Shown: positions 1 to 8,942 of the stretch, piece after piece
How positions within the stretch are numbered: position 1 is the stretch's first letter
Layout of the letters: each line of letters opens with the position of its first letter
NCBI GenBank assembly: GCA_963555775.3
Contig: CAUVWY020000005.1
Location: 434,001-498,000, forward strand
DNA: 64,000 nt
Origin: JAJEDW01 sp963555775
GTDB lineage: Bacteria > Acidobacteriota > Terriglobia > 20CM-2-55-15
Direction of reading: 5' to 3'
The notes under the pieces: generated by a model
The model's input: only the letters and a program-made list of their open reading frames with translations
Told to the model about the DNA's origin: nothing
Database searches by the model: none
Program-made: the position numbers and the translations under genes

Positions 1-32
1 GGAGGTCAGGGGTTCGATCCCCCTCAGGTCCA
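1..32 (+). tRNA. 3' part of a tRNA (cut by the left edge)
   Basis: Only the T-arm and the 3' acceptor strand are inside the window. The T-stem AGGGG (8-12) pairs with CCCCT (20-24) around the loop TTCGATC, followed by seven acceptor bases CAGGTCC and discriminator A at 32. CCA is not encoded. The anticodon lies outside the window, so the amino acid cannot be told. Confidence 0.85.
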
Positions 33-140
33 CTCCAGCCGGTTCCGACGCAGTCTGATTCACGTCATGGGTACACGACCTGATCTTGTTGGGCTTGATC
101 CCGGCTCGGGACTCCTGACCAAGGGACCACGGTAGGCGCT

Positions 141-989
141 ATGGCGTATATCGAGCGACGGTTCACCGCCCCAGACGGTCTCAGCCTCTATTTTCGCGAA
201 TACGGCGATCCGGCCTCGGCCACGACGCCGGTGCTCTGCCTTGGTGGATTTTCGCGAAACGCCCGCGATTTCGACGCTCTCGCGCGCAGGCTGGCTGGAG
301 AGCGGCGGGTATTGTGCCCCGACCTTCGCGGCCGTGGACGGTCGGATTACGACCCGGACTGGCGCAACTACCAACCGGGAACCTATCTGAACGACATCGC
401 CCATTTGCTTACCGTTGCCAATGCCCATCGGTTTGTCGTGATCGGAACCTCGTTCGGCGGCGTGCTGGCGATGGCGATCGGGGCGTTCATGCCGTTCGCT
501 CTCGCGAGCGTGGTGCTCAACGACATGGGCCCGGAGGTTGAACAGGGCAGGTCAGACGCCGCCCTTGCCTATATCAGCGTCGACCGCCCACAGCCCGACT
601 GGGTGAGCGCGGTGGAGGCGATCAAGACGCTGATGCCCGGCGCCGCATTTCAAACCGAGGCGATGTTCGAGGCGATGGTCCGCAATACCTATCGCGAGGG
701 CGAGGACGGACTACTGCACTTCGATTGGGATGTGAATATCGTCAAGCCGATCATCGGAACTCGAGACGCGACACCCAACCGTTGGACCTTTTTTCGGGGA
801 CTGCGCCCAATTCCACTGCTTGCCTTTCGGGGCGAGGTCTCGGACCTGTTGTCCGAGGAATGCTTCGCTCGGATGGGCCGAGAATATCCCGAAGCCCGCC
901 TGGTGACCGTTCCCCGCACGGGTCACGCCCCAACCCTGACCGAACCCGAGTGCGTCGCCGCGCTGGACGCGTTCTTGCGCGACCTTTAG
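141..989 (+). CDS. alpha/beta hydrolase
   Basis: A 282-residue soluble alpha/beta-hydrolase of the epoxide-hydrolase/enol-lactonase type. The oxyanion stretch LGGFSRN is at about 34-40, the nucleophile elbow G-T-S-F-G-G at 102-107 (Ser104), a candidate acid at Asp235, and the catalytic His in TGHAP at 262, so the triad is complete and the length normal. It has no signal peptide and is probably cytoplasmic. The substrate cannot be assigned. It stands alone just downstream of a tRNA, with no strong ribosome-binding site before the ATG. Confidence 0.85.
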   Translation: MAYIERRFTAPDGLSLYFREYGDPASATTPVLCLGGFSRNARDFDALARRLAGERRVLCPDLRGRGRSDYDPDWRNYQPGTYLNDIAHLLTVANAHRFVVIGTSFGGVLAMAIGAFMPFALASVVLNDMGPEVEQGRSDAALAYISVDRPQPDWVSAVEAIKTLMPGAAFQTEAMFEAMVRNTYREGEDGLLHFDWDVNIVKPIIGTRDATPNRWTFFRGLRPIPLLAFRGEVSDLLSEECFARMGREYPEARLVTVPRTGHAPTLTEPECVAALDAFLRDL

Positions 990-1284
990 AACCGGATCTC
1001 AGTTGCGTATAACCAGATCTCACCTGTGCCGGGCAACGGAGGTCTGCTGCATTGACGAGTTGTCACCCTGGAACCTGGCCGACACACTGATCGCCGGCGC
1101 AGTCGCCGCTGCGTGAGGTCGCTTCCGATGGTGTCCGTAACTTCCGCTTGTGGACACAACGGATTCGATGAGTTAACACGGTTCACGCCCGACGCTGACA
1201 AAGTCGCCCCGCAGCGCAGGTATGGCAGGCCCAGATCCATCCACGCGCATTAGGCATGCCTTTGGAACACTGCAATAACGTGTT
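990..1284. other. intergenic, no gene seen
   Basis: No frame has convincing coding character. The sequence before the Xre/RES pair shows no repeat or hairpin I would defend. Confidence 0.5.
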
Positions 1285-1308
1285 TTATCACGCTATAATA
1301 TGTGACAA
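1285..1308 (+). promoter_or_regulatory. promoter with overlapping operator of the Xre/RES module
   Basis: A perfect -10 hexamer TATAAT (1294-1299) sits between inverted half-sites TTATCAC (1285-1291) and GTGACAA (1302-1308), which match at 6 of 7 positions. The -35 is poor. A dyad over the -10 box directly upstream of the antitoxin ATG is the usual arrangement for autorepression by the toxin-antitoxin complex; binding itself is inferred. Confidence 0.65.
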
Positions 1309-1324
1309 CTTGTGAGGTGTAGCT

Positions 1325-1675
1325 ATGCGATTTGAGGAATTCGCCGAGGATCAGGTTTTTTCGCCGACGCTGATCGCCGACGCGCTGCGCACCACCAAGT
1401 CTGAAATCGCCGGGACGTTGGGCCTCGGAAAGGACGCGTTCTCGCGCGCATCGCGGGTCCGGGCGCGGAAGACTCAGTCCCGCCTGCGGCAGATGATCGA
1501 GATCCTCAACCGCGTCGAAGCCGAAACCGGATCGCCGCTCGCCGCCTATGCCTGGTTCCGCGGCGAACCTCTGCCGGGTTTTGGCGGCGCGACACCGTGC
1601 CTGTTGGTGCGCGAAGGCAAGGCCGATCACGTTCACGCCTACCTCGATCGGATCGTGGCGGGCGGCTATGCCTGA
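1325..1675 (+). CDS. MbcA/ParS/Xre-type antitoxin (DUF2384)
   Basis: This 116-residue protein has an N-terminal Xre-like helix-turn-helix (about 10-60) and the C-terminal DUF2384 toxin-binding part containing W-F-R-G-E-P-L-P. It should neutralise the RES toxin encoded 15 nt downstream and repress the shared promoter. A GAGGTG ribosome-binding site (1314-1319) precedes the ATG. Gene order antitoxin then toxin is typical of Xre-RES modules. Confidence 0.88.
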   Translation: MRFEEFAEDQVFSPTLIADALRTTKSEIAGTLGLGKDAFSRASRVRARKTQSRLRQMIEILNRVEAETGSPLAAYAWFRGEPLPGFGGATPCLLVREGKADHVHAYLDRIVAGGYA

Positions 1676-1690
1676 ACTCCTGGTCTCCTG

Positions 1691-2203
1691 ATGCGGTACC
1701 GCGGTCTGGTCTACCGGGCGCACAATCCTCAATGGTCTTGGCCGCCCTTGTCCGGCGAGGGCGCGCGCCGTCACGGCGGGCGCTTCAACCGTCGCGGTAT
1801 CCCGGCGCTCTATACCTCGATCGGTCCGCTGACCGCCATACGCGAAGCCCAGCCACTGGGCCGGCCGATGCAGCCGCTCACCCTTTGCGCGTACGAAGTC
1901 GATGCCGATCCCGTTTTCGATGCGCTGGACCCAGAGCACTGCCGGGCGTTGAATGTGAGCGAATCCGACCTCGCTTGCCCCACGTGGGAAGCTGAAATGC
2001 TTGCCGGGGCAGTCGCCGCGTCGCAGACCCTGGCCGATCGCCTGATCGCGGCCAGATACGTGGGCATGCGGGTCCGAAGCTTCGCTGCCGGGACCAGCGC
2101 CGATGATCTCAATCTAGTGTTGTGGAGATGGAGCGCCGAGGGGCCGAGCCGCGTGGTCCTGATCGACGATGAGGGCCGGATCTCCTCAGGTCACGCTCAT
2201 TGA
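1691..2203 (+). CDS. RES-domain toxin
   Basis: This 170-residue RES-domain protein is the toxin partner of the preceding antitoxin. The conserved Arg in YRGLVYRA and in GGRFN and the Glu in AIREAQP are visible, matching the Arg-Glu-Ser signature. RES toxins are known to destroy NAD+ by phosphorolysis or hydrolysis, halting growth. The length is normal for a single RES domain and no key residue seems missing. Confidence 0.88.
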   Translation: MRYRGLVYRAHNPQWSWPPLSGEGARRHGGRFNRRGIPALYTSIGPLTAIREAQPLGRPMQPLTLCAYEVDADPVFDALDPEHCRALNVSESDLACPTWEAEMLAGAVAASQTLADRLIAARYVGMRVRSFAAGTSADDLNLVLWRWSAEGPSRVVLIDDEGRISSGHAH

Positions 2204-2246
2204 TCGGGTCTCGCGCCCGACCCGTTGACCAAGGGGAGAAGCAAGA

Positions 2247-2426
2247 TTGTCACGCAACGTGAGTCCCGACGCTCGTATCCGAGACGCATACGAAACGACG
2301 AATTTCGCGCTGCCGGGCCTTGACATGCCGGACCCTATCGGCCACCGACATACCGCCAACCGCGTCGTGCTCGACAACTTTTCGGTTGATACGATGCTGC
2401 CGGCGATTGAGGATTCGACCGGTTAG
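2247..2426 (+). CDS. small hypothetical protein (59 aa)
   Basis: A short frame with a TTG start preceded by GGGGAGAA at a suitable distance. Codons are regular for this genome, with G/C mostly in third positions, which argues for real coding sequence. The product is acidic in its second half (VVLDNFSVDTM...) with no recognised domain. It may be the leftover end of a longer gene. It lies between the RES toxin and the broken nuclease gene. Confidence 0.4.
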   Translation: MSRNVSPDARIRDAYETTNFALPGLDMPDPIGHRHTANRVVLDNFSVDTMLPAIEDSTG

Positions 2427-2572
2427 ACCCAGTTTCTTGGCTGGACGATCCACCAAGATCTAAGAGAAGATCGGTGAGCGGACTTCCCGCGTATTCCAGT
2501 AGCAATCGAAGCCGCAAGTTTCCCGACGCATCGGATTGCTCAACGATCAAACAGACGCAGAGAGCTCATTTC

Positions 2573-3635
2573 ATGCCAATCTACCGCATCGACAGCGACA
2601 AGATCGAGCCCATCGAACGCACAACTTTTGCACAACAGGGCCTGCAAGAGCGTAGTGATCTGCAGACCCTCCTGAAGGCCCAGATAGACGTGATCGCGCC
2701 AGACACGCTGGTGGTTGCCGAAGAGTTCGGCGAATGGGAAGACAGTCGGCGGCGCATCGATCTGCTGGGCATCGACAAAGGCGCCAACCTGGTCGTTATC
2801 GAATTGAAACGCACTGAAACCGGCGGGCATATGGATTTGCAGGCTATCCGCTATGCCGCAATGATCGCCACGCTGACCTTCGACAAACTGGTAACGATCT
2901 ATGGGCGGTACTTGCGCGACAACCATATCGAAGTGGATTCCGCCGAGAGTTTGCTGGAATTCCTGGACTGGAGTGAACCCGATGAAGAGCAGTTCGGCCA
3001 GGAAGTGAAAATCGTCCTGGCTTCGGCTGAATTCTCGAAGGAGTTGACCACATCGGTGATGTGGCTGAATGATTTCGGGCTCGATATCCGCTGCGTGCGC
3101 ATGCACCCGTACCGCAGCGACGGACAGGTTCTCCTCGATGTACAAACCGTTATACCGATTTCCTGAAGTCGCCGATTACCAGGTCCTTATACGCGAAAAG
3201 AAACAGAAAGAGCGGGAATCCAGAGAGAGCGTCCGGGACTTGACCAAATATGACGTGACTATTGCCGATAAACACCATTCCGGCCAGAGCAAACGTTGGA
3301 TGATGTTCCAATTGGTTTCCGCCGTTCTGGCGAATGGGGGCACAGCGCAGCAAGTAATGGAGGCCATCCCTTGGCGCAAGAACCGACTCTTTGAGGTTTT
3401 CGAGGGAAATTTAAGCGTCGAGGAAGTTTACGACCAACTCATGAGAGATGATGTCGGCGGCAAGGTGCCCAGAGCGAAGCGGTACTTCTGCAACGATGGT
3501 GAACTATTCCACGCGGATGCCAGGACCTATGTGCTGAGCAACCAATGGGGCGATAGAACTCGCGAAGCCGCGGATTCGCTGGCCGAGGTGTTCCCGCATC
3601 TCAAGATCGAAATCAAACCGAGCGACTCTGTGTAG
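2573..3635 (+). pseudogene. PD-(D/E)XK nuclease-like gene (DUF91/NucS-like) with a +1 frameshift
   Basis: The first part (2573-3166, frame 2) holds a nuclease-like core: RRIDLLGID gives the Asp and VVIELKR the E-x-K. It ends at VIPIS-stop. The second part (to 3635, frame 3) continues with EVADYQVLIREKKQKERESR. Removing one T from the TTT at 3159-3161 restores I-P-I-P-E-V-A-D-Y-Q-V and a single reading frame of about 353 residues. The start at 2573 (MPIYRID) is preferred over a longer upstream extension that lacks conserved look. The shift may be a real mutation or a sequencing error. The function of this family is not known to me. Confidence 0.8.
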
Positions 3636-3726
3636 CGTCCCGGGTTTGCTGGACAGACTATGGACTGCCAGAATTTTGTAGACACTTTTGAGATCTAAAG
3701 TGAAGCAGCTTTCACGAGTGAATTTC

Positions 3727-3837
3727 ATGGGGCAGCAACGATATACGGACGCGTTCGAGCGGGAGGCGGTTGGGCAGGTCATCGAGAAGGGGCGCCCGGT
3801 ACGGGAGGTGCACGAGCGGCTGGGAGTGTCTCGTTAA
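3727..3837 (+). pseudogene. IS3-type OrfA N-terminal remnant
   Basis: A 36-codon frame begins MGQQRYTDAFEREAV and continues through a helix-turn-helix-like VREVHERLGVSR before stopping. This is the classic start of IS3-family OrfA; the rest of OrfA and all of OrfB are absent. One frame over, SLKKHGFK follows, so the OrfA scrap also carries a frameshift. Confidence 0.7.
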
Positions 3838-3863
3838 AGAAACACGGCTTCAAGCGATCATGC

Positions 3864-4259
3864 CCTAATCCGCCAGCCGCGGAAGACGCTATCCGGCAGA
3901 CCATCAACAACACGGCCGGACGGCGGTTCGAGTTCAAGAACTTCTACTTTACGCCCGAGACCAACACGGACGCCTCCCAGAAGGCCGATTCCAGGTATTT
4001 TGGTGGATCGATGCCTCGTTGCACCCGTCCCAGCGCGCAATCGGTGGCGAAAATCAGGCCGTCGGTTTGTCTTAGCGCCTCGGCGATGGACCAAAGTACG
4101 CAACAGCCGTTCGCTCACTTGCCCAGCATTGCCCCGGATCCGGGAGTCGCCCTCCCGATAACATCGGACCGTTCTTACGTTGGACGGCGATTCGACCAAG
4201 ACCACATGGACGCGTGCCGCCCCACGGTTCAGGCATTGCGTGAGGCGCTCGGCCGCTAG
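3864..4259 (+). pseudogene. C-terminal fragment of an unrecognised protein
   Basis: From about 3864 to the TAG at 4257-4259 one plus-strand frame reads with good high-GC codon use (FEFKNFYFTPE, SIAPDPGVALPI, RRFDQDHMDACRPTV). It has no start of its own because it is joined directly to the IS3 remnant, so the 5' part seems to have been removed by that insertion. I do not recognise the family. Confidence 0.45.
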
Positions 4260-4420
4260 AATCTCCCGCCCATTATTCCGATCACTGACACGGACACGCC
4301 GCAACTCGTCGCTTGATGCGAGCTCGAAGATCCTACAAGTGTTGGGGAAAGTCCTAAACTTGTACGACAAAAGGTCTAGGCCTGAAGAAGCAACCCGCAA
4401 ACTGGCATTGATCACTTCTT

Positions 4421-5623
4421 CTAAATCCAAAATCTGGAACGCGGAAACTCGCCCTGCATCAGGGCGAATGCCCGAATATGATCAAGAGTGGCAAAGAAGC
4501 TCTTTTCCGTCCTTCGGTAATAGGTTAACTCACCAAATTCCCAGTAATCCTGTATGAAGGTATGAACACCGGTGTCTTCGGATAGTTCGAAAGCAAAGCG
4601 ACTATAGGTCCTATATTCGGTCGTGAACAGCTCCCTTACAACTATAAGCGCCGTTATTTTGCGACTATCCAGCATGATTTTATGCCGTGTTCCTCCGCAA
4701 ACGACATCAAGAAACTTGCCTGTTCGCGTGCGAGAAATAGCACCTGTCATTTGTCGTGTGGCTTTCTTAAGATGTCGATAAACAGTGTCAATCTTTCGAT
4801 CAATGGGCCGTCGTAACGTGTCCTCCGTATTCGGACTGTCTTTCGCTTGTATCAACAGAATATTCCCGGACGTTACGACCATGACGTCCACAAATTCCTT
4901 TCCGTTGTCCGTCCGGAATGGATTCAGAAATATCTGCTCACTCGCAAACACTCGATGAAGACACTTCACTATATCGAGTTCAAAAAATATGCCAGGATCT
5001 TTCCGTTCTAGCATCGTGACCATGGGCGCGTTGCCGCCGTGATGGGAATTATCCGCGGGTCGGCCGTCCAAAATGCATAGATCCGCTGGAAACAACGGTT
5101 CCATGAATTCAATTACCAACGCTTTGGCGTCATCTTCGGAATTACGAGTGGAAAACCAATTCATTAATTGATCGTCAATCTTGGACGACGGAACATAGGT
5201 AGGGCGTGCCAATCGGATTTCCTTCAGAATCGAGATAAACTTGTCGACGCCCAGATTCCGCACCCGATATCCTAGAAGCTCTCTATTGTGTTCATCGAAA
5301 AAGTAAATTTTGAAATTCTTCGACGACAATAGAGCGAAGAGTCCTTCCGCCATCTCATCATCAACCAACGGAGATCGAATGGTCAGAGGTTCGTCTGGAT
5401 CATCAAAAAAAGCAGTCACGAGGCCGTGCGTAATTACGTTGTCGGCATCCAACGTTCTAAGATAAATACGCAATTCGTGGCAAACCTTTGCTGCCAAGAT
5501 CATTTCTTTTGGGCATTTGATCAATAAGATCGTGCCTTCGTCGTTAGGATAGGGGACGGGATGGAGACCGCAGGGTAGTGAGGCTACGTGTCCGACAATC
5601 GCAGGGTGTGTCAGGGTGAGCAC
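4421..5623 (-). CDS. nuclease-like protein, Mrr-type QxK motif
   Basis: A 400-residue protein visibly more AT-rich than its surroundings, which suggests recent transfer. In the second half KEFVDVMVV is followed by ILLIQAKD, the Asp plus Q-x-K arrangement of Mrr-like PD-(D/E)XK nucleases. The N-terminal 200 residues match nothing I know. It stands alone between IS remnants. A defence or DNA-processing role is plausible from fold and context only. Confidence 0.6.
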   Translation of the reverse strand: MLTLTHPAIVGHVASLPCGLHPVPYPNDEGTILLIKCPKEMILAAKVCHELRIYLRTLDADNVITHGLVTAFFDDPDEPLTIRSPLVDDEMAEGLFALLSSKNFKIYFFDEHNRELLGYRVRNLGVDKFISILKEIRLARPTYVPSSKIDDQLMNWFSTRNSEDDAKALVIEFMEPLFPADLCILDGRPADNSHHGGNAPMVTMLERKDPGIFFELDIVKCLHRVFASEQIFLNPFRTDNGKEFVDVMVVTSGNILLIQAKDSPNTEDTLRRPIDRKIDTVYRHLKKATRQMTGAISRTRTGKFLDVVCGGTRHKIMLDSRKITALIVVRELFTTEYRTYSRFAFELSEDTGVHTFIQDYWEFGELTYYRRTEKSFFATLDHIRAFALMQGEFPRSRFWI

Positions 5624-5924
5624 GGTTATTTATGTCCTCGGTTGATCCAACGGCGGTCGACAGAAACAAAAGGCCGGCAGTGACAGAAATCTTGTGTGTC
5701 AGCCATATTCGTTAGTTGGTCATCGCGCCTGAATCGATCGGCGAACTGAATCGCGAATTGTTCTCGAGAAGTGGACCCCAGTGGTTGGACAGCGCGGCAG
5801 CCAAATTCAGGTGGAATCCGCAGAAAAATTCCGTCGCTTTGCCATCGTCGGATGGTCCTCTCATCTGTGCAGAGTCCACATTACAATGCTGTCCGAATTC
5901 AGGGGTCGAATTCTCCGTGCAGCC

Positions 5925-6005
5925 GCCTATACGATAGGTGGATTCTTCCACTTCGCGGTGAGGTGGCGCATGGCCAGCCAGATCAGTTTCGCGGCGACCA
6001 CCGAT
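5925..6005 (-). mobile_element. IS256-family transposase C-terminal scrap
   Basis: On the minus strand one frame reads AAKLIWLAMRHLTAKWKNPP, matching the near-terminal segment of IS256-type Mutator transposases. No further transposase is recognisable in the gap 5624-6084, which is otherwise without a supported gene. Confidence 0.55.
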
Positions 6006-6084
6006 CCACAACACTTGACAATACCGCGGTCCGTAGCAGTCCCTTGGTCCTGGTCATGGAAAGCGAATCGATAGTGGGCCTGCT

Positions 6085-7320
6085 TCACGGCTGCTCAGGA
6101 AAGAGCCCCGGCATCCAGCGGTAGGCCAGTGTCGCCGGAAAAGCGATATGGAGAGGCGCGCGCGGGCTCCGGGAGGTGAGAACGCCGCGCTTGGTCAATG
6201 CAGCGACAACGCGACGCGCATGCCGATCGCTCGTCCCAAGTATCTCGGCGACTTCACCCCGCGCCAAGTGCCCCCGATAGAGCACGGCTTCAAGAAGCTT
6301 GCCGGCCCTGGGTGGCAGGGCGCCCAGCCGTACCTCTTCCTCAACCCAGATCAAAATACGCGTGCGTAGCCTGTTGGGCTCGACCAGACTTTCCATGAAC
6401 CTGACCTGATCGAGACAGCTTTCCAGAAAGAACCGTGAGAATGCTGCCAATGACTCATTGCACAGGCGCCCTCGTCCGTCGAGATCGTGGCGACGCTCGC
6501 GATCGCAGGCAGCGAGATGGCGCTTGTAATCAACGACCCGCCTGGCCAAGCCTCTGGCAACAGACCAGACGGCACCCGTGTCGAGCGCTTCCAGTAACGT
6601 CACATGGGATATCAGCCGCGCGACACGGCCATTCCCGTCGAGAAACGGGTGAATCCACAAAAGTCGGTGATGCGCCGCGGCTGCGGCCAGAATCGTACCG
6701 GCCTTGCCAAGGGAACCGTACACTTGCTCGAACCAATCCAGGAAGCGGCCGATAGCACCGGGACTGATCGGGGTATGCCGGCCCACTTTCACATCTATGT
6801 GACGCAACCGGCCGGGAACGATCTTGAGGCGCTCCTTAGTCTCGGGATCTTCGACCCAAAGCAAGTCATCCGGCAATAGCTCGCAAAAGCGACGGTGAAT
6901 CTCGGAGATACCGCCGGCTGAAAACTGACGGCCGTGCAGGCCCCCTTGTTCATCGATCCATTTCTGGACGGCCATGTGCGCCTGGGCTTCGAGCTGCAGA
7001 TTTCGCTTTTCCGGTTCGGCGCTGTAGTCGTTGTTCATGGCCCGTTCGATATCGACGGGATGCGTGTCATGACCTTCGATCAGGTTGCTGTAGTAACAGT
7101 TCGTCGCCCGGACAAGATCAGACAAAGCCGTTACGACACCTTCGGGCAAGCTCCGTCGAAAACCCGCGGACCGGGAGGCCAGTTCGACCGCCAGATCGTT
7201 CAATCCAGCCGTGTGCGGCGAGCCATCGCGAACGACCATGGGTTCCATCAAACCGATGGATTCCTCCCGATCTAAAGCCGCCGTGATGTCCGTTTCTGTG
7301 TCCGTATCCGAATCACTCAT
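6085..7320 (-). CDS. Fic-domain protein (AMPylase-type)
   Basis: A 411-residue Fic protein. The full catalytic motif HPFLDGNGRVAR is at 224-235 with His224, so transfer of AMP or another nucleotide moiety from a nucleotide to a protein hydroxyl is expected. An N-terminal S-x-x-x-E-G element (SNLIEG, 78-83) matches the inhibitory helix of class II Fic proteins. The C-terminus carries a winged-helix-like segment (GEVAEILGTSDRHARRVVAALTKRG split over about 355-380), suggesting DNA binding. Direct repeats lie just upstream of the ATG. It appears intact and monocistronic. Confidence 0.9.
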   Translation of the reverse strand: MSDSDTDTETDITAALDREESIGLMEPMVVRDGSPHTAGLNDLAVELASRSAGFRRSLPEGVVTALSDLVRATNCYYSNLIEGHDTHPVDIERAMNNDYSAEPEKRNLQLEAQAHMAVQKWIDEQGGLHGRQFSAGGISEIHRRFCELLPDDLLWVEDPETKERLKIVPGRLRHIDVKVGRHTPISPGAIGRFLDWFEQVYGSLGKAGTILAAAAAHHRLLWIHPFLDGNGRVARLISHVTLLEALDTGAVWSVARGLARRVVDYKRHLAACDRERRHDLDGRGRLCNESLAAFSRFFLESCLDQVRFMESLVEPNRLRTRILIWVEEEVRLGALPPRAGKLLEAVLYRGHLARGEVAEILGTSDRHARRVVAALTKRGVLTSRSPRAPLHIAFPATLAYRWMPGLFPEQP

Positions 7321-7325
7321 ATAAT

Positions 7326-7351
7326 TTTTATTATCAATCTTTTATTATCAA
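7326..7351 (-). promoter_or_regulatory. tandem 12-bp direct repeats upstream of fic
   Basis: TTTTATTATCAA occurs at 7326-7337 and exactly again at 7340-7351 (TTGATAATAAAA on the gene strand), 14 bp apart and ending 5 nt before the fic start codon. The sequence is far more AT-rich than its surroundings. With the winged helix in the Fic protein this looks like an autoregulatory site. Confidence 0.55.
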
Positions 7352-7532
7352 GTCAATCACCATTAAGGCCTCGATAATGTCCGCTATCATGACCGGTACT
7401 GACCGTTGACTCCTCCGCAATTTCTTTGGACGGTGATCTTGGAAACTACAGGCGAGGAGGGTTAAGAGTATGTCCAGAGGAACGACGGGGGTATCCGGGA
7501 CCGCTTCGATCGCCGTACCGGTCGACGAGGTA

Positions 7533-7928
7533 TCACCGTGCGACGAAATTTAGACGGGCGACTGGACCGCGAGGCAGCGGAACCGCCCGTGACAGACGAT
7601 TCCGGTAAGAACCGTCGTTCGTTTGCTGGAGCGCGAACCAGGATCGGGCGGACGGCAGTGTCGATACCCGTTCCAATCTTTGAACGCCTCTCAGAAAGTC
7701 GGATAGGCCGAAGTCGTGCGCTGATTGATCGCGTAGCGCGAATGACTCCCCACAGTACTCGAAGTGCAACTCCCGGGTGAGGTGTTTGAGTTCGACGGCA
7801 ACTCCGATACCGGGAAGCCAGGGGGCAAGGTTCAGGCACTCGAGAGCCGCCAACGAACGCGGGAACTCCGGTACCGCATCAGCCCCCGGTCTCGCCTGAA
7901 GAAAACTCCCGCACGCGGGTGGCGTCAT
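7533..7928 (-). CDS. hypothetical protein, possible remnant
   Basis: A 131-codon minus-strand frame whose central part (LAALECLNLAPWLPGIGVAVELKHL) has regular codon use and protein-like composition. It overlaps the end of the upstream gene by 50 nt if the first ATG is used, so the real start may lie further in. No domain is recognised. The rest of the gap down to fic holds nothing else. Confidence 0.3.
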   Translation of the reverse strand: MTPPACGSFLQARPGADAVPEFPRSLAALECLNLAPWLPGIGVAVELKHLTRELHFEYCGESFALRDQSAHDFGLSDFLRGVQRLERVSTLPSARSWFALQQTNDGSYRNRLSRAVPLPRGPVARLNFVAR

Positions 7929-8916
7929 CGCTCCGAAGACCGACAGTGTGGGTCACTTCGACCGTTTCGTTCTCGGGCAGCGGCCGCTCGCCCTTGGACT
8001 TGCCGAACTGCGCCACGCTGGAGAGCGATCGGAGCTTGTCCGCACCGGCGAGGGCTTCGGCGTCGCCGCCGTACCATTCGAACCAGGGAAGGCCTGCCGT
8101 GGTGTACTGCTTCGCCGTTGGAAGAACCGTAGGCGGCCGCTCACCCGTGATTGCCATCCATTGGGCGGAATTGGCGATGGTGACGAAACAGCGACTGGCA
8201 TTCCGCTGGTCCCACGCATCCAGTCCATAAGAGTCGTCATAGACTTCCTGCCGCATTCGTCCGCCGGGCGCCAGCCCCATGTCGAACATGCAGGCCACAT
8301 TTTCTGGGTTTGGCTCCTCGAAGCAATACACCACGTCGTCGCGACGCTCCCTCAAACGCTCTCTCAGACGCTCTAACTGCCGGTACCGTTCCGGCTTCAT
8401 CGGATAGACGACGATCTGAAGGCCGCCGTGGAGAGCCTCTCCGGTCAGTTGTTCCTCGACCGTATAGCCGGCGCCCAAGGGCATGGCGACGAACTGGCGT
8501 ATGACTCCTTCCTCCACGCAATACCCGTCGAGCCATGGCTGATCGGGCAGCACAAGATAGTCCTGTGGATCGCCGTTCAGGTGATTGACCCAGCCGTCGC
8601 CGGTGAGCGCGCAGATCTTGCCGGTTGCGATTTTCACCGCGAAGGGATAACCGGCACCGGACGTGAAGTTGATCCACATAGCTTCCGCCTGGTGCATGGG
8701 CGCGATCACGCCGCCCCGGCGATGCCAGTCCTGCGGCACGTCCGCCCTGAAGTCGTCCAGGTGCCGTAGCGGGAAGCGGCCCACGCCCGGCGGCAGCGGA
8801 TAGTCCCGGCCGTCATCGGGGATGCGCAACGTGCGCTGGAACTCGATCGCGCAGGACGCCGCGTCATGTACGTCGGGAAAGCGGAACATCAGGCTGTCGT
8901 CTTCGAGAGTGATCAT
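7879..8916 (-). CDS. conserved hypothetical protein next to an XRE regulator
   Basis: A 345-residue soluble protein without signal peptide or membrane segments. I do not recognise a catalytic motif. Features include many Trp and Tyr residues, and an Arg-rich stretch YRQLERLRERLRERRDDVVY near 190-210 that could be a short coiled coil. It is encoded 26 nt downstream of an XRE-type gene whose operator overlaps its start codon, so the two very likely form one self-regulated transcription unit. A toxin-antitoxin-like or phage-response role is possible but unsupported by motif. Confidence 0.6.
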   Translation of the reverse strand: MITLEDDSLMFRFPDVHDAASCAIEFQRTLRIPDDGRDYPLPPGVGRFPLRHLDDFRADVPQDWHRRGGVIAPMHQAEAMWINFTSGAGYPFAVKIATGKICALTGDGWVNHLNGDPQDYLVLPDQPWLDGYCVEEGVIRQFVAMPLGAGYTVEEQLTGEALHGGLQIVVYPMKPERYRQLERLRERLRERRDDVVYCFEEPNPENVACMFDMGLAPGGRMRQEVYDDSYGLDAWDQRNASRCFVTIANSAQWMAITGERPPTVLPTAKQYTTAGLPWFEWYGGDAEALAGADKLRSLSSVAQFGKSKGERPLPENETVEVTHTVGLRSDDATRVREFSSGETGG

Positions 8917-8942
8917 CGTTGTTTCTCCTTGTTGATTTCTTC

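Noticed and set aside
3858..4430. 190-codon minus-strand open frame after the nuclease-like gene
   Set aside because: The plus strand has the better codon pattern here (3864-4259); the minus frame is Arg-rich with no domain.
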